From Sinotaia quadrata (Eukaryota; Mollusca; Gastropoda; Architaenioglossa; Viviparidae): a stretch of 64,000 nucleotides of DNA. Position numbers and translations under genes: made by a program. Within the stretch, counting starts at the first letter, position 1; every line of letters starts with the position of its first letter. Below the pieces are notes generated by a model, which was not told the origin of the DNA, searched no databases, and was given only the letters and a program-made list of their open reading frames with translations. Location: contig CM054182.1 in NCBI GenBank assembly GCA_028829895.1, positions 12,301,001 through 12,365,000 on the forward strand, written 5' to 3'. Below, in pieces: positions 24,856 through 35,844 of this stretch.

Positions 24856-25197
24856 GGACATTTCACACTGAATTTTTCATAAGGACATTTCACACTGAAT
24901 TTTTCATAAAGGACATTTCACACTGAATTTTTCATAAAGGACATTTCACACTGAATTTTTCATAAAGGACACTTCACACTGAATATTTCATAAAGGACAT
25001 TTCACACTGAATTTTTCATAAGGACATTTCACACTTAATTTTTCATAAAGGACATTTCACACTGAATTTTTCATAAGGACATTTCACACTTAATTTTTCA
25101 TAAAGTATATTTCACACTGAATTTTTCATAAAGGACATTTCACACTAAATTTTTCATAAAGGACATTTCACACTGAATTTTTCATAAGGACATTTCA
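24856..25197 (+). repeat. 28-bp minisatellite, about 12 copies
   Basis: Units of GGACATTTCACACTGAATTT plus TTCATAAA, several missing one or two A. Copies are very similar, so the array is young. Confidence 0.95.
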
Positions 25198-25391
25198 CCC
25201 TTGGTTTGGGTAAGAAATATATTTATGCAACACAACAAAATTAAGATCGTCTGCCTTGTGCGCTTCGAACTAAACTCTGCCATGTGCGCTTCGAACTAAA
25301 CACAACAGGAAATGGATTTCTGCATTTTTAATAGGTCAAGTATATATATGTAAATATAATATAGGCCATTATTGGTCACCCGTCCCCTTAC

Positions 25392-25396
<5 letters not shown>

Positions 25397-25428
<32 letters not shown>

Positions 25429-25430
25429 AC
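25397..25430 (+). repeat. (CA)n microsatellite
   Basis: A short perfect CA tract. The neighbouring 25255-25310 contains a short duplicated TGTGCGCTTCGAACTAAAC. Confidence 0.9.
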
Positions 25431-25779
25431 GTCCTCTTCCATAAGCAGCACATAAACGACTTATTGTTCACCAGGCAAGTATTATGCGATTACCCATGTG
25501 GTCGTCTGCGCTGATAAGTCAGTGTCGATGTAAGAGCAAATATCTTGAATTTGCAATGTCGGTTTGGACTGTAAAATCGTCTACTAGATGACTTCAGACA
25601 AAGTAAAATGAAAAGGAATGAAATAAACACGATATGCTTACTCAACACATCATCTAAATCAACAGTATTGTAGGCTGCACTTAATGTGAGCATATTACAT
25701 ACCAAAGGACTAACTTTGACAGATTTTATTTACACAGAACTAACTAAACAAACAAGCTGCTTGCAAAATTCCAGTTTAC

Positions 25780-26483
25780 AAAAGTGTGTTTTATGTTTCA
25801 ATATGCTTATGCTGTGCATGCATTGTTTCTAATGAAGAAATATATTTTACGTCAGCAAGAAAATCGCTCTTATTAAATAGGTACCGTTCCAGCCCTACTC
25901 CACACCACCCCGTAAACCCACATTGCATAACTGCACTGCATGACTTAACTTCTACTTTGATCTTCAGTCTCTTGTGGACTGGTAATATGAGAAGCTTTTC
26001 TTTCATCGAGGCAGAATGGCATATTTACGGTAATCAATCAATTAAAATTCAGAGAATCTTTATACACACTCACACACACACGCACACACACACGCACAAA
26101 CAGAAACACGCATGCGTTCAGAAGTAAAATACATGTGTGTGGATAATCGTATGCAACGCCTTCAATCCGTGAATCTAACCCCGCCTTCTCTCCTCTCTTT
26201 CCCCATCCCCATTCCTCACACCCGCTCCAATCAAATTTTCCTTTGTCCTAAGACGACTGACATGTCCAGTACATTAAGCTCCTCCCTATTGTCTGTCAAG
26301 ACAAACCCCTACCTGAAGTGATCATGCGAACAAAGGTTTGTAGACAACACAACTTTTAGTTCGATCTTGCATACATTTTGACCACCAGTTATCCCCCCAC
26401 CCAGACCAGGCCATAATAGTGCCAAATTGAAGTCATTATTTTATATTCCAAACAATAACCATAATCATTACAATCTCTTCAAG
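25780..26483 (+). promoter_or_regulatory. Upstream region of gene 2, conserved with gene 3
   Basis: Blocks here match 61100-61861 in order: TTACGTCAGCAAGAAAATCG versus GTGTCAGCTAGACAATC, a C-rich stretch, GGTAATATGAGAAG versus GGTAATATGAAAAG, CA-rich DNA, then TCTAACYCCGCYTTSTCTCC and CCGCCTCC-like pyrimidine tracts. Retention of this order upstream of two paralogous genes suggests common descent and perhaps regulatory constraint. Confidence 0.5.
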
Positions 26484-26606
26484 GTTGCCAAGCAACAATC
26501 AATGGTGCCAAAGTTATGGTTTTATATTCCAAACAATAGCCATAATCTTTAGAATCTCTTCAAGGTTGCCAAGCAACACATAACGGTATATATATACATT
26601 CATGTA
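26484..26606 (+). promoter_or_regulatory. Core promoter of gene 2: two X-box (RFX-type) sites and a TATA box
   Basis: GTTGCCAAGCAAC occurs at 26484-26496 and again at 26575-26587, as part of a tandem duplication of about 91 bp. Both fit the RFX X-box consensus (GTNRCC, 0-3 bases, RGYAAC). TATATATATA follows at 26597-26606, ten bases after the second X-box, placing transcription start near 26625-26635. The block TATTCCAAACAAT just upstream of each X-box is also shared with gene 3. Metazoan RFX factors commonly act in ciliated cells, though not exclusively. Confidence 0.65.
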
Positions 26607-26624
26607 CAGCTTGACCTGACTAGT

Positions 26625-26693
26625 AACAAGAACATTCTAGACGAATAAAACAAGAAGAAAAGCCACGTTAAGTAAAATCATTTTCAGGTTATT
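26625..26693 (+). other. Probable 5' UTR exon of gene 2
   Basis: Starts about 25-30 bases below the TATA box. The segment GAACATTCTAG to CATTTTCAGGTTATT is conserved at 61930-61995 of gene 3. The likely donor is TTTTCAG followed by GTTATT, conserved in both genes; an upstream GTTAAGT (26670-26676) is an alternative. It contains no start codon in a sustained frame. It would splice to one of the acceptors at 27173, 27248 or 27323. Confidence 0.4.
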
Positions 26694-27123
26694 GCTTTTT
26701 CTTATTTGTTATAATAAAACAATTTAAGTACGCTTATATGTAGTAATATTCTGCAGATAAAGACGTAGGATCAAAGACGAGAAGCTTACAATATATGAAA
26801 TAATAAACATGTTTAAGGTTTGTTGCTGTATTTGTCGAAGGCCGTATTATTAAAGGATTTGAGGAATTCTGAAATGTTGATAGCGACTCAAATCATTCCT
26901 ATTGTCAATAACACTTTTAAAGAAATGAAATATACTTTACCTTCTCTCTGTATGTAATATATTATTCGACATTTAAATTGTTTCTGATTTGAACAGAAGA
27001 AAAGTAAGATCTTTGTCATCTTAATAGACTAAAGTAGAATTTCTGGGTAAATGACCTTTAATGTATTTATAAATGTATGACAAGAGCTGTAACGACCATT
27101 TTGTACTTCGTTCGCTGACCTTG

Positions 27124-27347
27124 TACACTGACCTGCATTATATCTTTACTGGTTATAATTGTTTATTTTACAGTTTTTCATTCCAAACGTTGACTTCGTT
27201 CGCTGACCTGCATGATATCTTTACTGGTTATAATTGCTTATTTTACAGTTTTTCATTCCAAACGTTGACTTCGTTCGCTGACCTGCATGATATCTTTACT
27301 GGTTATAATTGTTTATTTTACAGTTTTTCATTCCAAACGTTGCCTTC
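27124..27347 (+). repeat. 75-bp tandem triplication carrying a splice acceptor
   Basis: Three units end at about 27197, 27272 and 27347; the last two start exactly at 27198 and 27273. Each contains TTGTTTATTTTACAG, a good 3' splice site with AG ending at 27173, 27248 and 27323, followed by TTTTTCATTCCAAACGTTG. The last unit abuts the start codon of gene 2. Gene 3 has a single related acceptor (TTGTTTATTGTACAG, ending at 62686), so the triplication is specific to this copy. Confidence 0.9.
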
Positions 27348-27351
27348 AGGA

Positions 27352-28455
27352 ATGACTTGCAACATTAGAACTTTTATCTTCGCCTGTAAGTTTGATTTCG
27401 TTATTATACTTAATATTTCGTTATTATACTTAATATTTCGTTATTATACTTTATGGACATATAATAACTACTTACTGAGTAACAATGGTGTTGGAGTTGA
27501 AACACAAAATAACAAAACAATCCCCAGGAAGAAACAAATATGATCAGAAAAAATAATTGTTTTGCATTATTGATCTGTACATTCATCGAGGCACAATGTG
27601 TGGCACTTTGTCCGTTAAAAAAAGATCGCTGTAGCACTCAAACGCGTATTGTCTTGTGTAATGTAATTTATGTACAAGTATTTTGTTTAAGCATCACACC
27701 AACTACAGCATTTGCATTTATGGGATGTATACACGTTCTTCAGTAGCACACACACTATAAATCAAACAAAAAGAAAATGTGTTAATATTATTTTGAAAAT
27801 ATTTTCCATTTAGTGTGTGCACAATCTTAGAGAGACAGCGAAAATGGAGAAGCCCGCTATAATACGAAGACGACTGCATGAATATTCGATCTTTGTCCGC
27901 CTGTCTTTCTGTCTGTCTGCCTATCATCAGCAATAACAATATTCACAATTTTTAAAGACATTTCTATTACATTTAAGTTATTATTGTGTTTTATTAGTCT
28001 AAATTTTTAGTCATTTTATTTCAGTGCTTCGGCTGCTATTAAATTCGGTTAGAGAGAGCCAAAGCCATGGGGTATTTGTTTTTGTAGATGGACAATTAGA
28101 GCGTCACAGTTTCCGTATTAGAGAGTGGAAAGATTAACTCCTAGACGAATTATAACGGCCAGGACAAACGAGAGTAGCGCGTGAATGTGTAGAATCAGAA
28201 GTTATTAATGGCGTGGCGATTTTAACGGGAAATCCCCTGATCAGGCTTTAACAGAATTGAAACCCACGGTAAATCGTAACTTTGCGTTTGTATCATATTT
28301 CCTCCACTCTCGAGGAAACCAGTATGGAATAGTTCCCGAGTACCTGACCAGGATGTGCGTTTCATTATCTGACTCTCTATAGTTGACTGCCTTACATGTC
28401 TGTCTACTCTATTAGATATTTAATTATCTAGATAGATAGGTACATATATATACAC

Positions 28456-28487
<32 letters not shown>

Positions 28488-30962
28488 TAATGTTGAGTAT
28501 TAATCAGCCAATCTTCCACGAATTGCAATAGGTTTATATACATGTTCATTGTCCTACTATGAGTATTAATAGAGCTCGAAGATTGTTTAGATAAAAACGG
28601 TTTTTGCAAAATGTTTTGTCATTTTTACAGTTTACTGAGTCGTAGAGTTTCGTGTATATTCCTACAATTTTCGTGCATATAAAATAATGCAATTTAAATG
28701 TAGAAAGTATGGAAATGGATATTTGAATAATTTACACGTATATGCTATTAATAACCTTTAATACAATTAAAAATATTATACGATTGATTCGCATTATATA
28801 TTTCAGGCATTTTGGTGTTGTCAGTCTTTGGTGTGGAACCAGTTACATCAGCAACATCAACAACAACAGGTAGAAAGTAATGTTAGCACGAACTGCATTC
28901 TCTTAACATGTTGTCGCTGCTTTTGCTACTGCTTTAATTTCTACTTCTACTATTATTTCTACTTCTGCTATTATTTCTACGTCTACTATAATTTCTACGT
29001 CTACTATAATTTCTACGTCTACTATAATTTCTACGTCTACTATAATTTCTACGTCTACTATAATTCATACGTCTACTATAATTTCTACGTCTACTATAAT
29101 TCATACGTCTACTATAATTTCTACGTCTACTATAATTTATACAGCTACTATTATTTGTACGTCTACTATAATTTATACGTCTACTATAATTTCTACGTCT
29201 ACTATAATTTATACAGCTACTATTATTTGTACGTCTACTATAATTTATACAGCTACTATTATTTGTACGTCTATTATTATTTATGTCTACTTTTATTTCT
29301 GCTGATTAATTGTAGACTAAACTTGGTGATGAACTGACAAATGAAATAAAATGTTTTATTGAAAATATGCCCATTGCTGTTTTCATGGCTATGTCATGGA
29401 CAGTTCTCGATTTGAACAGACACATCCCTGATGGCGCATTTTACCATTCCAGTGTTTAACGTTGTCGTTCAATTTCTCAAATCTAAGTTTATGCTTTCAG
29501 GTGTAGTTTGTCAGACCTATCGAATTGCAAGCAAAAGAGGAAGCAATATCTATGAAATATGTGAAAACCAGAAACCAAACCATAAATGTTATCGTTTGAT
29601 TTAATTTTACGATAATCTCACAAAAGAATTTAGAATGAAAATCATTATAATCTTAGTTGAAAAAATATGAGTTTGTTTGATTCACAGTTTAAGTACTGCA
29701 CGAGTCTTTGTTTATTGTATTTAATAGCAATATATCCAAATCAAATCATTACCACCATTAGATATCGCTGTATTTAATAGCAATATATCCAAATCAAATC
29801 ATTACCACCATTAGATATCGCTGTATTTAATAGCAATATATCCAAATCAAATCATTACCACCATTAGATATCGCTGTATTTAATAGCAATATATCCAAAT
29901 CAAATCATTACCACCATTAGATATCGCTGTATTTAATAGCAATATATCCAAATCAAAGCATTACCACCATTAGATATCGCTGTATTTAATAGCAATATAT
30001 CCAAATCAAAGCATTACCACCATTAGATATCGCTGTATTTAATAGCAATATATCCAAATCAAAGCATTACCACCATTAGATATCGCTGAAAGTGAAAACT
30101 AAAAGTGAAAAGAACTTCTTTAGATGACTGCGTTTAAGAAAGAATTATCTTAGTAGAAAATTAAAGACTCTGAAAGCCATGATATATCTCACTATACTAC
30201 ACATTTCCTGTCTCTAAATAGAAATTATACCATATCTCGCTAGAAAAGAAATTTCCCATCTAGCTAAAGGACACATTTCCTGTCTCTAAATAGAAATTAT
30301 ACCATACCTTGCTAGAAACGAAATTTCCCGTCTAGCTAAAGGACATATTTCCTGTCTCGAAATAGAAATTAAGCCATATATTGCTAGAAAAGAAATTTCC
30401 CGTGTAGCTAAAGAATATATTTTTAGTCCTATAGACATGTTTTCTCATATCTAGTCAGTGATCGTCTATAGTTATATGATGTACTTCGTACAATCGCTAG
30501 ACAGCATTGCAATCCTAGTAAAAAAAACGAATTTCATATCTGACTAGAGAACATTTCTGGTCAAGTTAGAGATTGCATTAAATGTTTATAAGTTACAGTT
30601 ATTATAGATCACATGTTGTATCTAGCTATACAAGTTTAGATAATCGCTCCTAGCCAGGACTTGCTGTTGACATATAGTTAATTATGCTATTTATAATTTG
30701 CTAGACAGAATACACAATCACACTCTGATAATTTTATTTCGTAATAAAGCTGTCTTATTTGAATGTGATACCACTCTATATAAATGATCTGGTTTTCTTT
30801 ACAACAGCTGCAACTACCACAACACGTGCAACAACAGGTTCCACAGTAACTACAGCAACAGGTTCCACAGTAACCACAACACGAAGTATAGCAACCGCTC
30901 CGTTTTGTAGTGTCCTTGCCCTCGTATCTGGAGTCATCACTGCATCATTCATCAGATCATAG
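27352..30962 (+). CDS. Gene 2: small secreted mucin-like protein with probable GPI anchor, complete
   Basis: Exons 27352-27385, 28807-28869 and 30808-30962 join through GT-AG introns, both phase 1, into 83 codons plus TAG. Residues 1-27 (MTCNIRTFIFACILVLSVFG and on) form a signal peptide split by intron 1. Residues 28-62 are Thr/Ser/Ala-rich with a short internal repeat (ATTGSTVTTATGSTVTTT). The end, APFCSVLALVSGVITASFIR plus S, is hydrophobic and looks like a GPI-attachment signal. Donors are GTAAGT and GTAGAA; acceptors are TTTCAG and ACAACAG. Known: this layout marks short O-glycosylated surface proteins. Inferred: a surface or secreted coat protein; no enzyme domain is present. It is the downstream paralogue of the exon at 1-317 and the upstream paralogue of 62715-63626. 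Exon lengths of 34 and 63 nt are identical in gene 3. Both introns contain large minisatellites. The C-terminal hydrophobic stretch is modest, so secretion without an anchor remains possible. Confidence 0.78.
28455..28486 (+). repeat. (GATA)n microsatellite in intron 1 of gene 2
   Basis: Eight GATA units. A longer (TATC)n tract sits in the matching intron of gene 3 (63110-63175). Confidence 0.9.
28973..29295 (+). repeat. 18-bp minisatellite in intron 2 of gene 2
   Basis: About 18 units of TTCTACGTCTACTATAAT and variants. The unit is a multiple of three, which creates a Tyr/Val/Asn-rich open frame of 169 codons from 28828 to 29337 that includes part of coding exon 28807-28869. The frame is judged an artefact because it reads the exon out of phase with the spliced gene. 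Confidence 0.93.
29713..30083 (+). repeat. 53-bp minisatellite, seven copies, intron 2 of gene 2
   Basis: Seven units of exactly 53 bp start at 29713, then 29766 and every 53 bases after. Each contains TTTAATAGCAATATATCCAA and CATTACCACCATTAG. One site (AAATCA versus AAGCA) splits the array into a left and a right half, so variants spread directionally. Confidence 0.97.
30201..30416 (+). repeat. 72-bp tandem repeat, three copies, intron 2 of gene 2
   Basis: Units start at 30201, 30273 and 30345 with ACATTTCCTGTCTCTAAATA-like openings and TCTAGCTAAAG ends. They are more diverged than the neighbouring 53-bp array. Confidence 0.93.
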
Positions 30963-31642
30963 CGTTTCCGTGAAAAGGGGCCAGACTCCCCTTTCTTTTT
31001 CTCTGCCTTCTGCTATTTTATGGACAAGGAAATGTGTACAGCATTAGGAGACAAAAAATTAGACGCGAGGTGTGAATAATGCCATAATGACCGTCGGGTT
31101 TTGGGTCTCAATAATGCTGTATACATTCAATTAGCCCCTCGTATTCATATAATGTCTGTAATTGTGAATGTTAATTATTCCCCCTCCCCCCCTTTATTTT
31201 TTTAGGTGTAATGATATATAGAGGTACGTCTAGAAATGTATTTTTCGAGGGCGTACTTTATAATTGTTTCTTCCTTCCTCTATTTATGAATGTGTGCTCT
31301 TTGTTAATACATCTCTGTTTTTCAAGAGATCAAAAAACTGTCACTCTATCTGTTCTGAAATGTTGTTTGTGTTTCAATTGTAAATTATTACTTTCATTCA
31401 CAACCCCACTCCATGACTATCCTGTAAATCAATTCAAGCAGAAATCAGTGAGTAAAATATTCATTCAAACGCCGACTGGCATGCGAAAATGAATCCCAAG
31501 ACAGAAAGTTCGAGCCCCCACTCTTCCCGAAAGAACAACAAATAACAGCAACAAAAGTCGACAGTCTAAAACTTGTTGTATATGGTACACATTATGATTT
31601 TGCATATGGTAAACATAATGAATTTGTATATGGTTATAGAAG

Positions 31643-31648
31643 AATAAA
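31643..31648 (+). promoter_or_regulatory. First AATAAA after gene 2 stop
   Basis: It would give a 3' UTR of about 680 bases. A small hairpin (AAGGGG/CCCCTT, 30975-30993) lies just after the stop codon. The open frame of 93 codons at 31211-31492 falls inside this region and has no recognisable features. Confidence 0.35.
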
Positions 31649-32271
31649 CCTGCAACATGAAATGTATTTATTATCTGCTGTATATAAACAAAAGCTATTG
31701 GAGCTTAATCGGAATATGAAAAGAACAATTAAAAAAAAAATTCTTTCAGTAATAAATGTTTATATTGTTAATCATTTACACTCGTATGCATATGGATGCA
31801 AAATGTTATGTATAATGTATTGCAGCATACTGCATTCTGTAACGAGTTATCACTGTGACATTTATACTGAATTGCATAATGTAACACTATTCCAAAAGTA
31901 TGTATATGAATTATTAAACTTGTTTTAAAATAAAAAAATATTATCATTTTAATGTTTGGTTTACTGATTTCCTTTTATAAAGAATGTTGAAGAATGCCTG
32001 CAAGTTAACTAACCAACATTCAGTTTCTTTAAGCTGTAATATTGTGAGTTGCCGGTGGAATGCAAATCGTCTGTATATGACTTTAAAACAATGGGTTATA
32101 AGAAAAAAAAATTAAAATATGACCAGAAACGTTTCTGCTTAAATGATTCAAGCACATATGTGAGCTTGTTATACAACCCATTTATCACATCGACACATTA
32201 GGAGCTGAGCGTACTGTTTGAACTTTGTATATTTTTTCTGTATCTTTCGTAAAGACAGGAAAAGAGTGACT

Positions 32272-32370
32272 TCTGACATGCCGTAAAGACAGGAAAAGAG
32301 TGACTTCTGACATGCAGTAAAGACAGGAAAACTTTTGCTTAACAATGCTGTATACAGTGACTTTTGACAT
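32272..32370 (+). repeat. 37-bp tandem repeat, about 2.7 copies
   Basis: GTAAAGACAGGAAAAGAGTG plus ACTTCTGACATGC occurs twice, then a third time interrupted by TTTTGCTTAACAATGC. Confidence 0.88.
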
Positions 32371-32559
32371 GTAGTAAACCAATGGTGTTCAAGCTTAATC
32401 TATCATAAATACATGTGTGCATCCTGGTTTGTCTGTTTGTCTATCTGTTTCACCAGCATATCTCAGTAATTTATGGAATGAGTACTTCTTGGAGAAAAGA
32501 AAATTTTCAGTTTGCTTTCATGCAATAAAATGTACAAATCAACAACTATGCAGTAATAA

Positions 32560-32895
32560 TTAATCTGTTACGACACTAAACTTACAATCTGCATACTACA
32601 AAATAACCCTACAACCACAGTACTACAACAGTAACATTCAACGAGTCTGCTACTACAATAAATTTACAATTCAACCTATTATCACAATAAATCTACATGA
32701 TACAACAATGAATCAACCGCCGACCTGCTACAACAATAAATTTACAGCCAGCTTGCTACAACAATAAGGCTACAACTAACTTGCTACAATAATTAACCTA
32801 CAGTCAGTGTGCTTCAATAATGAACCAACAACCAGTGTGCTACAAAAATCAACCTACAACCAGTGTGCTATAACAATAAACCTACAACCATCATG
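32560..32895 (+). repeat. Degenerate CTACAACAATAAA repeat
   Basis: About ten loose units of TGCTACAACAATAAAYCTAC with variable spacers. It is non-coding in character. Confidence 0.75.
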
Positions 32896-33256
32896 TTTTC
32901 TGTCGGCCAGCATGAGATTAAAAATAAATTATGTCATGACTGTTTATTTTGTTTACCTTTTTTAATTTTTTGTTTGTATATAGTACATATGCCTCCCATT
33001 TTCAAACGGTTATTTATATATTTTCTTCTCCTCACAATATATGCATACACACATTACAATCTGAAAGTCTCTGGTAGAATGTTTTTACCAGGGGTAGAAT
33101 CACATGGTACACAGTGGAAAAAAATAGAGAACATAACATCTGCATACAACATATACTGAGAAGCTGCGAACATTTTTGTTTTCATAGATAGTTTTTGATT
33201 TTGAAATCAAATTAAAGTCAATTTTAGACCTGCTAAAGTAGAATAGCTAAATAATG

Positions 33257-33546
33257 GATTCACCGACAAATGCGCGCCGACAAAATCGCGATGGACAAAA
33301 GCGCGACGACGCGTTCTGTCCCTAACTCTAACTCTAACCCTAACCCCTAATCCTAACCCTAACCTAACCCTAACTCTAACCCTAACCCCTAATCCTAACC
33401 CTAACCTAACCCTAACTCTAACCCTAACCCCTAATCCTAACCCTAACCTAACCCTAACTCTAACCCTAACCCCTAATCCTAACCCTAACCTAACCCTAAA
33501 CCTAACCCTATCGCGCATTTGTCGTTCGCGCATTTGACGGGTCACC
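33257..33546. mobile_element. Small mobile element with telomere-like core, copy 1 (290 bp)
   Basis: Seen: AAATAATG flanks the element on both sides (33249-33256 and 33547-33554), a perfect 8-bp target duplication. Within are GACAAATGCGCG motifs facing inward from both ends (including variants GACAAAATCGCG and GACAAAAGCGCG). The core at 33320-33505 is four units of a 42-bp higher-order repeat made of CCCTAA, CTCTAA, CCCCTAAT and CCTAA variants, which are telomere-like. A second copy, inverted, is at 48363-48569. Inferred: a non-autonomous cut-and-paste element that carries an internal telomere-like satellite. The Arg/Val/Leu/Gly open frame on the minus strand is an artefact of the 42-bp period. 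Confidence 0.82.
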
Positions 33547-33554
33547 AAATAATG

Positions 33555-34918
33555 AAGCAGTTTGTCATTTTTATCTACAATATTAGTGTGTACTATTTAT
33601 ATCTTGGTTGAGACAAAAGCCTTTCATGCTGGCTAAGAACGAATCCTGTCACCACTTAACAATACGTACGTAAAACTAAATTACATTTGCAAATAATGTA
33701 TCTGCTCAGTATCACCGTGTATAAACATAAATATTCACCACTTTTAGGTTGGTATACAATGACATTAATTTGTAACAGCTAGTAAAATATTTTAGCTACA
33801 ATTATAATGTGTATAAATGCACAAAAATATTTTGAAAGATGAACAATAATTTTAATGTTGTCAGCCAATAACTTGTTCTCGCTAGATCTGCACAATTTTG
33901 GATACCCAACATGTCATTGGGGCGGGTTTTCCTTTGTTGATTGACGAGACTAGAATTTTACCACAACGGGAGCAAACTGGTTCTCAGTTTATCTGACGAT
34001 GGTGAAGATGAGATTATAGTCGATACATTTATGCTCACCGTTGATTGAAATATAACCACATCAAAATCAAGTTAGTTATCGATTCTACAGGTCATTCATT
34101 CTATGATGTTTTAGTGGTGTGTTGCAAACTAGATCTTATGCAGCGTGCTTTGATTTGTTGTAGGTCTGTCATGTCACGGAGTTGTCAGCTGTTGTTATGT
34201 ATATCTGAAAGTCATGTTTACTTCCGTTTTCCTTTAGCTGTACTCCAGGGTAAATTACCCGATCGTTTTTTTAAAAAAAATTTATTCATATTTTTTGTTG
34301 TTGTTGAAAATCTTATATCCTCTCTCCCGTTCAGCGTGCGTTTAATCTCCTAACAGAGAAATGTTTCGTTTGATGAGAGTATATTTTGTCTGACTTATAT
34401 TAGCGTGTTTGTCGTACTTTGAAATATTTTGTTAAATTTTCTCATTGCACAATGCATAAACTTGATTCCATTTTAGGCAGTTTGTATATTGTTTCTGGAC
34501 CATTTTGAAATTATTATTATTGATAGGCGTTTTTACACTGTTTCTGGATAAAACCAAAGGAGCATTCACATCCAGAGTGCCACCTTAGAATTACGTTGTT
34601 TAGGGAGATCTTCAAATTAACCCCTTATTCCTGTTCGTTGTTTAGGAATCTCTATGTTATAAACAACATTGGAACTGCTAGAATATAATTTCTGAATTTC
34701 AGGAAACAGGAATTTATACCTTCTCATGCACAGGTGATGTTTATTGTCCGTGCGTGACATAGTTGTGACACATTGTAGTGTAGAACATCCAATGGTGCTG
34801 TTGTGTAATTTAATCCACATGCTGGATTCTTCTGGAATTTTCTTGAGAAAATGTTGTGGCAAGATTCCGGAATTCACATCTTTGTTGGAACTTACGTTTA
34901 TATATTTTTTGTGACACA
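33555..34918. other. AT-rich spacer
   Basis: No gene is recognised. Open frames of about 100 codons (34045-34353 plus strand, 34617-34919 minus strand) overlap one another's regions without motifs and are not called. Confidence 0.45.
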
Positions 34919-35052
<134 letters not shown>

Positions 35053-35231
35053 AGTCCATCCATCCATTCATCCATCATCCATCCCTCTCTCTCTCTCTCT
35101 GCTTACTATTCGGCTTAAACATACTGGGATCTGTTGTATATTATAACCTATATGTGAAGCGTTTTGTAGAAATGTGACGTTCACCAAAACGTCACGTAAC
35201 GTCGATATGCCATAATTGCCGGGTGATCTAA

Positions 35232-35520
35232 CAGAAACCCAATCACAAAACATGTCAACAACCTCACACGAACATTTGTTTTTCTTTATTCACTACTCCG
35301 ATCCCCCTCTCAAGCATGCAGGTGACCCAAATCAGAGTTCACAATCTTGGACAGTGCAACCATGTCAGGTAAACACTCGAGTTACTTAATGAGGGTGATG
35401 CACGCGATTGCAGCATTCCATTATATTCAAATCACTTCCTGCTTAGCATTGCTGTCTATCGTTAGCGAAGTGTGACATCTGACATTGAGTGGATTGTGCC
35501 AGCCTGGGTCATGCAATTTG
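35232..35520 (+). repeat. Duplicated spacer block B, copy 2
   Basis: Counterpart of 13650-13930; see the shared landmarks given there. It lies about 4.3 kb after the gene 2 stop, while copy 1 lies about 13 kb after the gene 1 stop. Confidence 0.6.
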
Positions 35521-35579
35521 TTATTATTTTATTGAGATACATGCTATTCTGGCTATAGAATAGTGGTATTTGTGATGCG

Positions 35580-35720
35580 AACACCACTTAGTTAATGGTT
35601 CTGATTATTACTAATTAATTATTCATCCAAAACTAATTACAACGGATCAGAATCTTAATTTAAGTTGTTAATAATTTTCAAGAAGATACCTCTCGTCTCT
35701 CTCACTTGAGAGAGTGAAAT
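35580..35720 (-). repeat. Dispersed repeat family R, partial inverted copy
   Basis: Read on the minus strand, it carries CAAGTGAGAGAGAC, AATTATTAACAACTTAAATT, AAGATTCTGATC, GTAATTAGTTTTGGATGA and CCATTAACTAAGT in the family order. It covers only the 3' half of the unit. Confidence 0.65.
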
Positions 35721-35747
35721 TTCAAAACTGATCTGTAAAACGAAAGA

Positions 35748-35756
35748 CAGACAGAC

Positions 35757-35823
<67 letters not shown>
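35748..35823 (+). repeat. (GATA)n microsatellite
   Basis: Preceded by GACAGACAGACA and followed by ATAAATAAATAAATA, directly upstream of repeat S. Confidence 0.95.
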
Positions 35824-35844
35824 CAGATAAATAAATAAATAAAT

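Noticed and set aside
28828..29337. 169-codon Tyr/Val/Asn-rich open frame
   Set aside because: It is an 18-bp minisatellite read through without stops, and it uses the true exon 28807-28869 in the wrong phase.
33320..33505. A real chromosome end or telomere fusion
   Set aside because: The telomere-like core is bounded by element ends and an exact 8-bp target duplication, and the same structure recurs inverted at 48.4 kb.
33207..33548. 113-codon Arg/Leu/Gly/Val minus-strand frame
   Set aside because: Product of the 42-bp telomere-like higher-order repeat; 42 is divisible by three.
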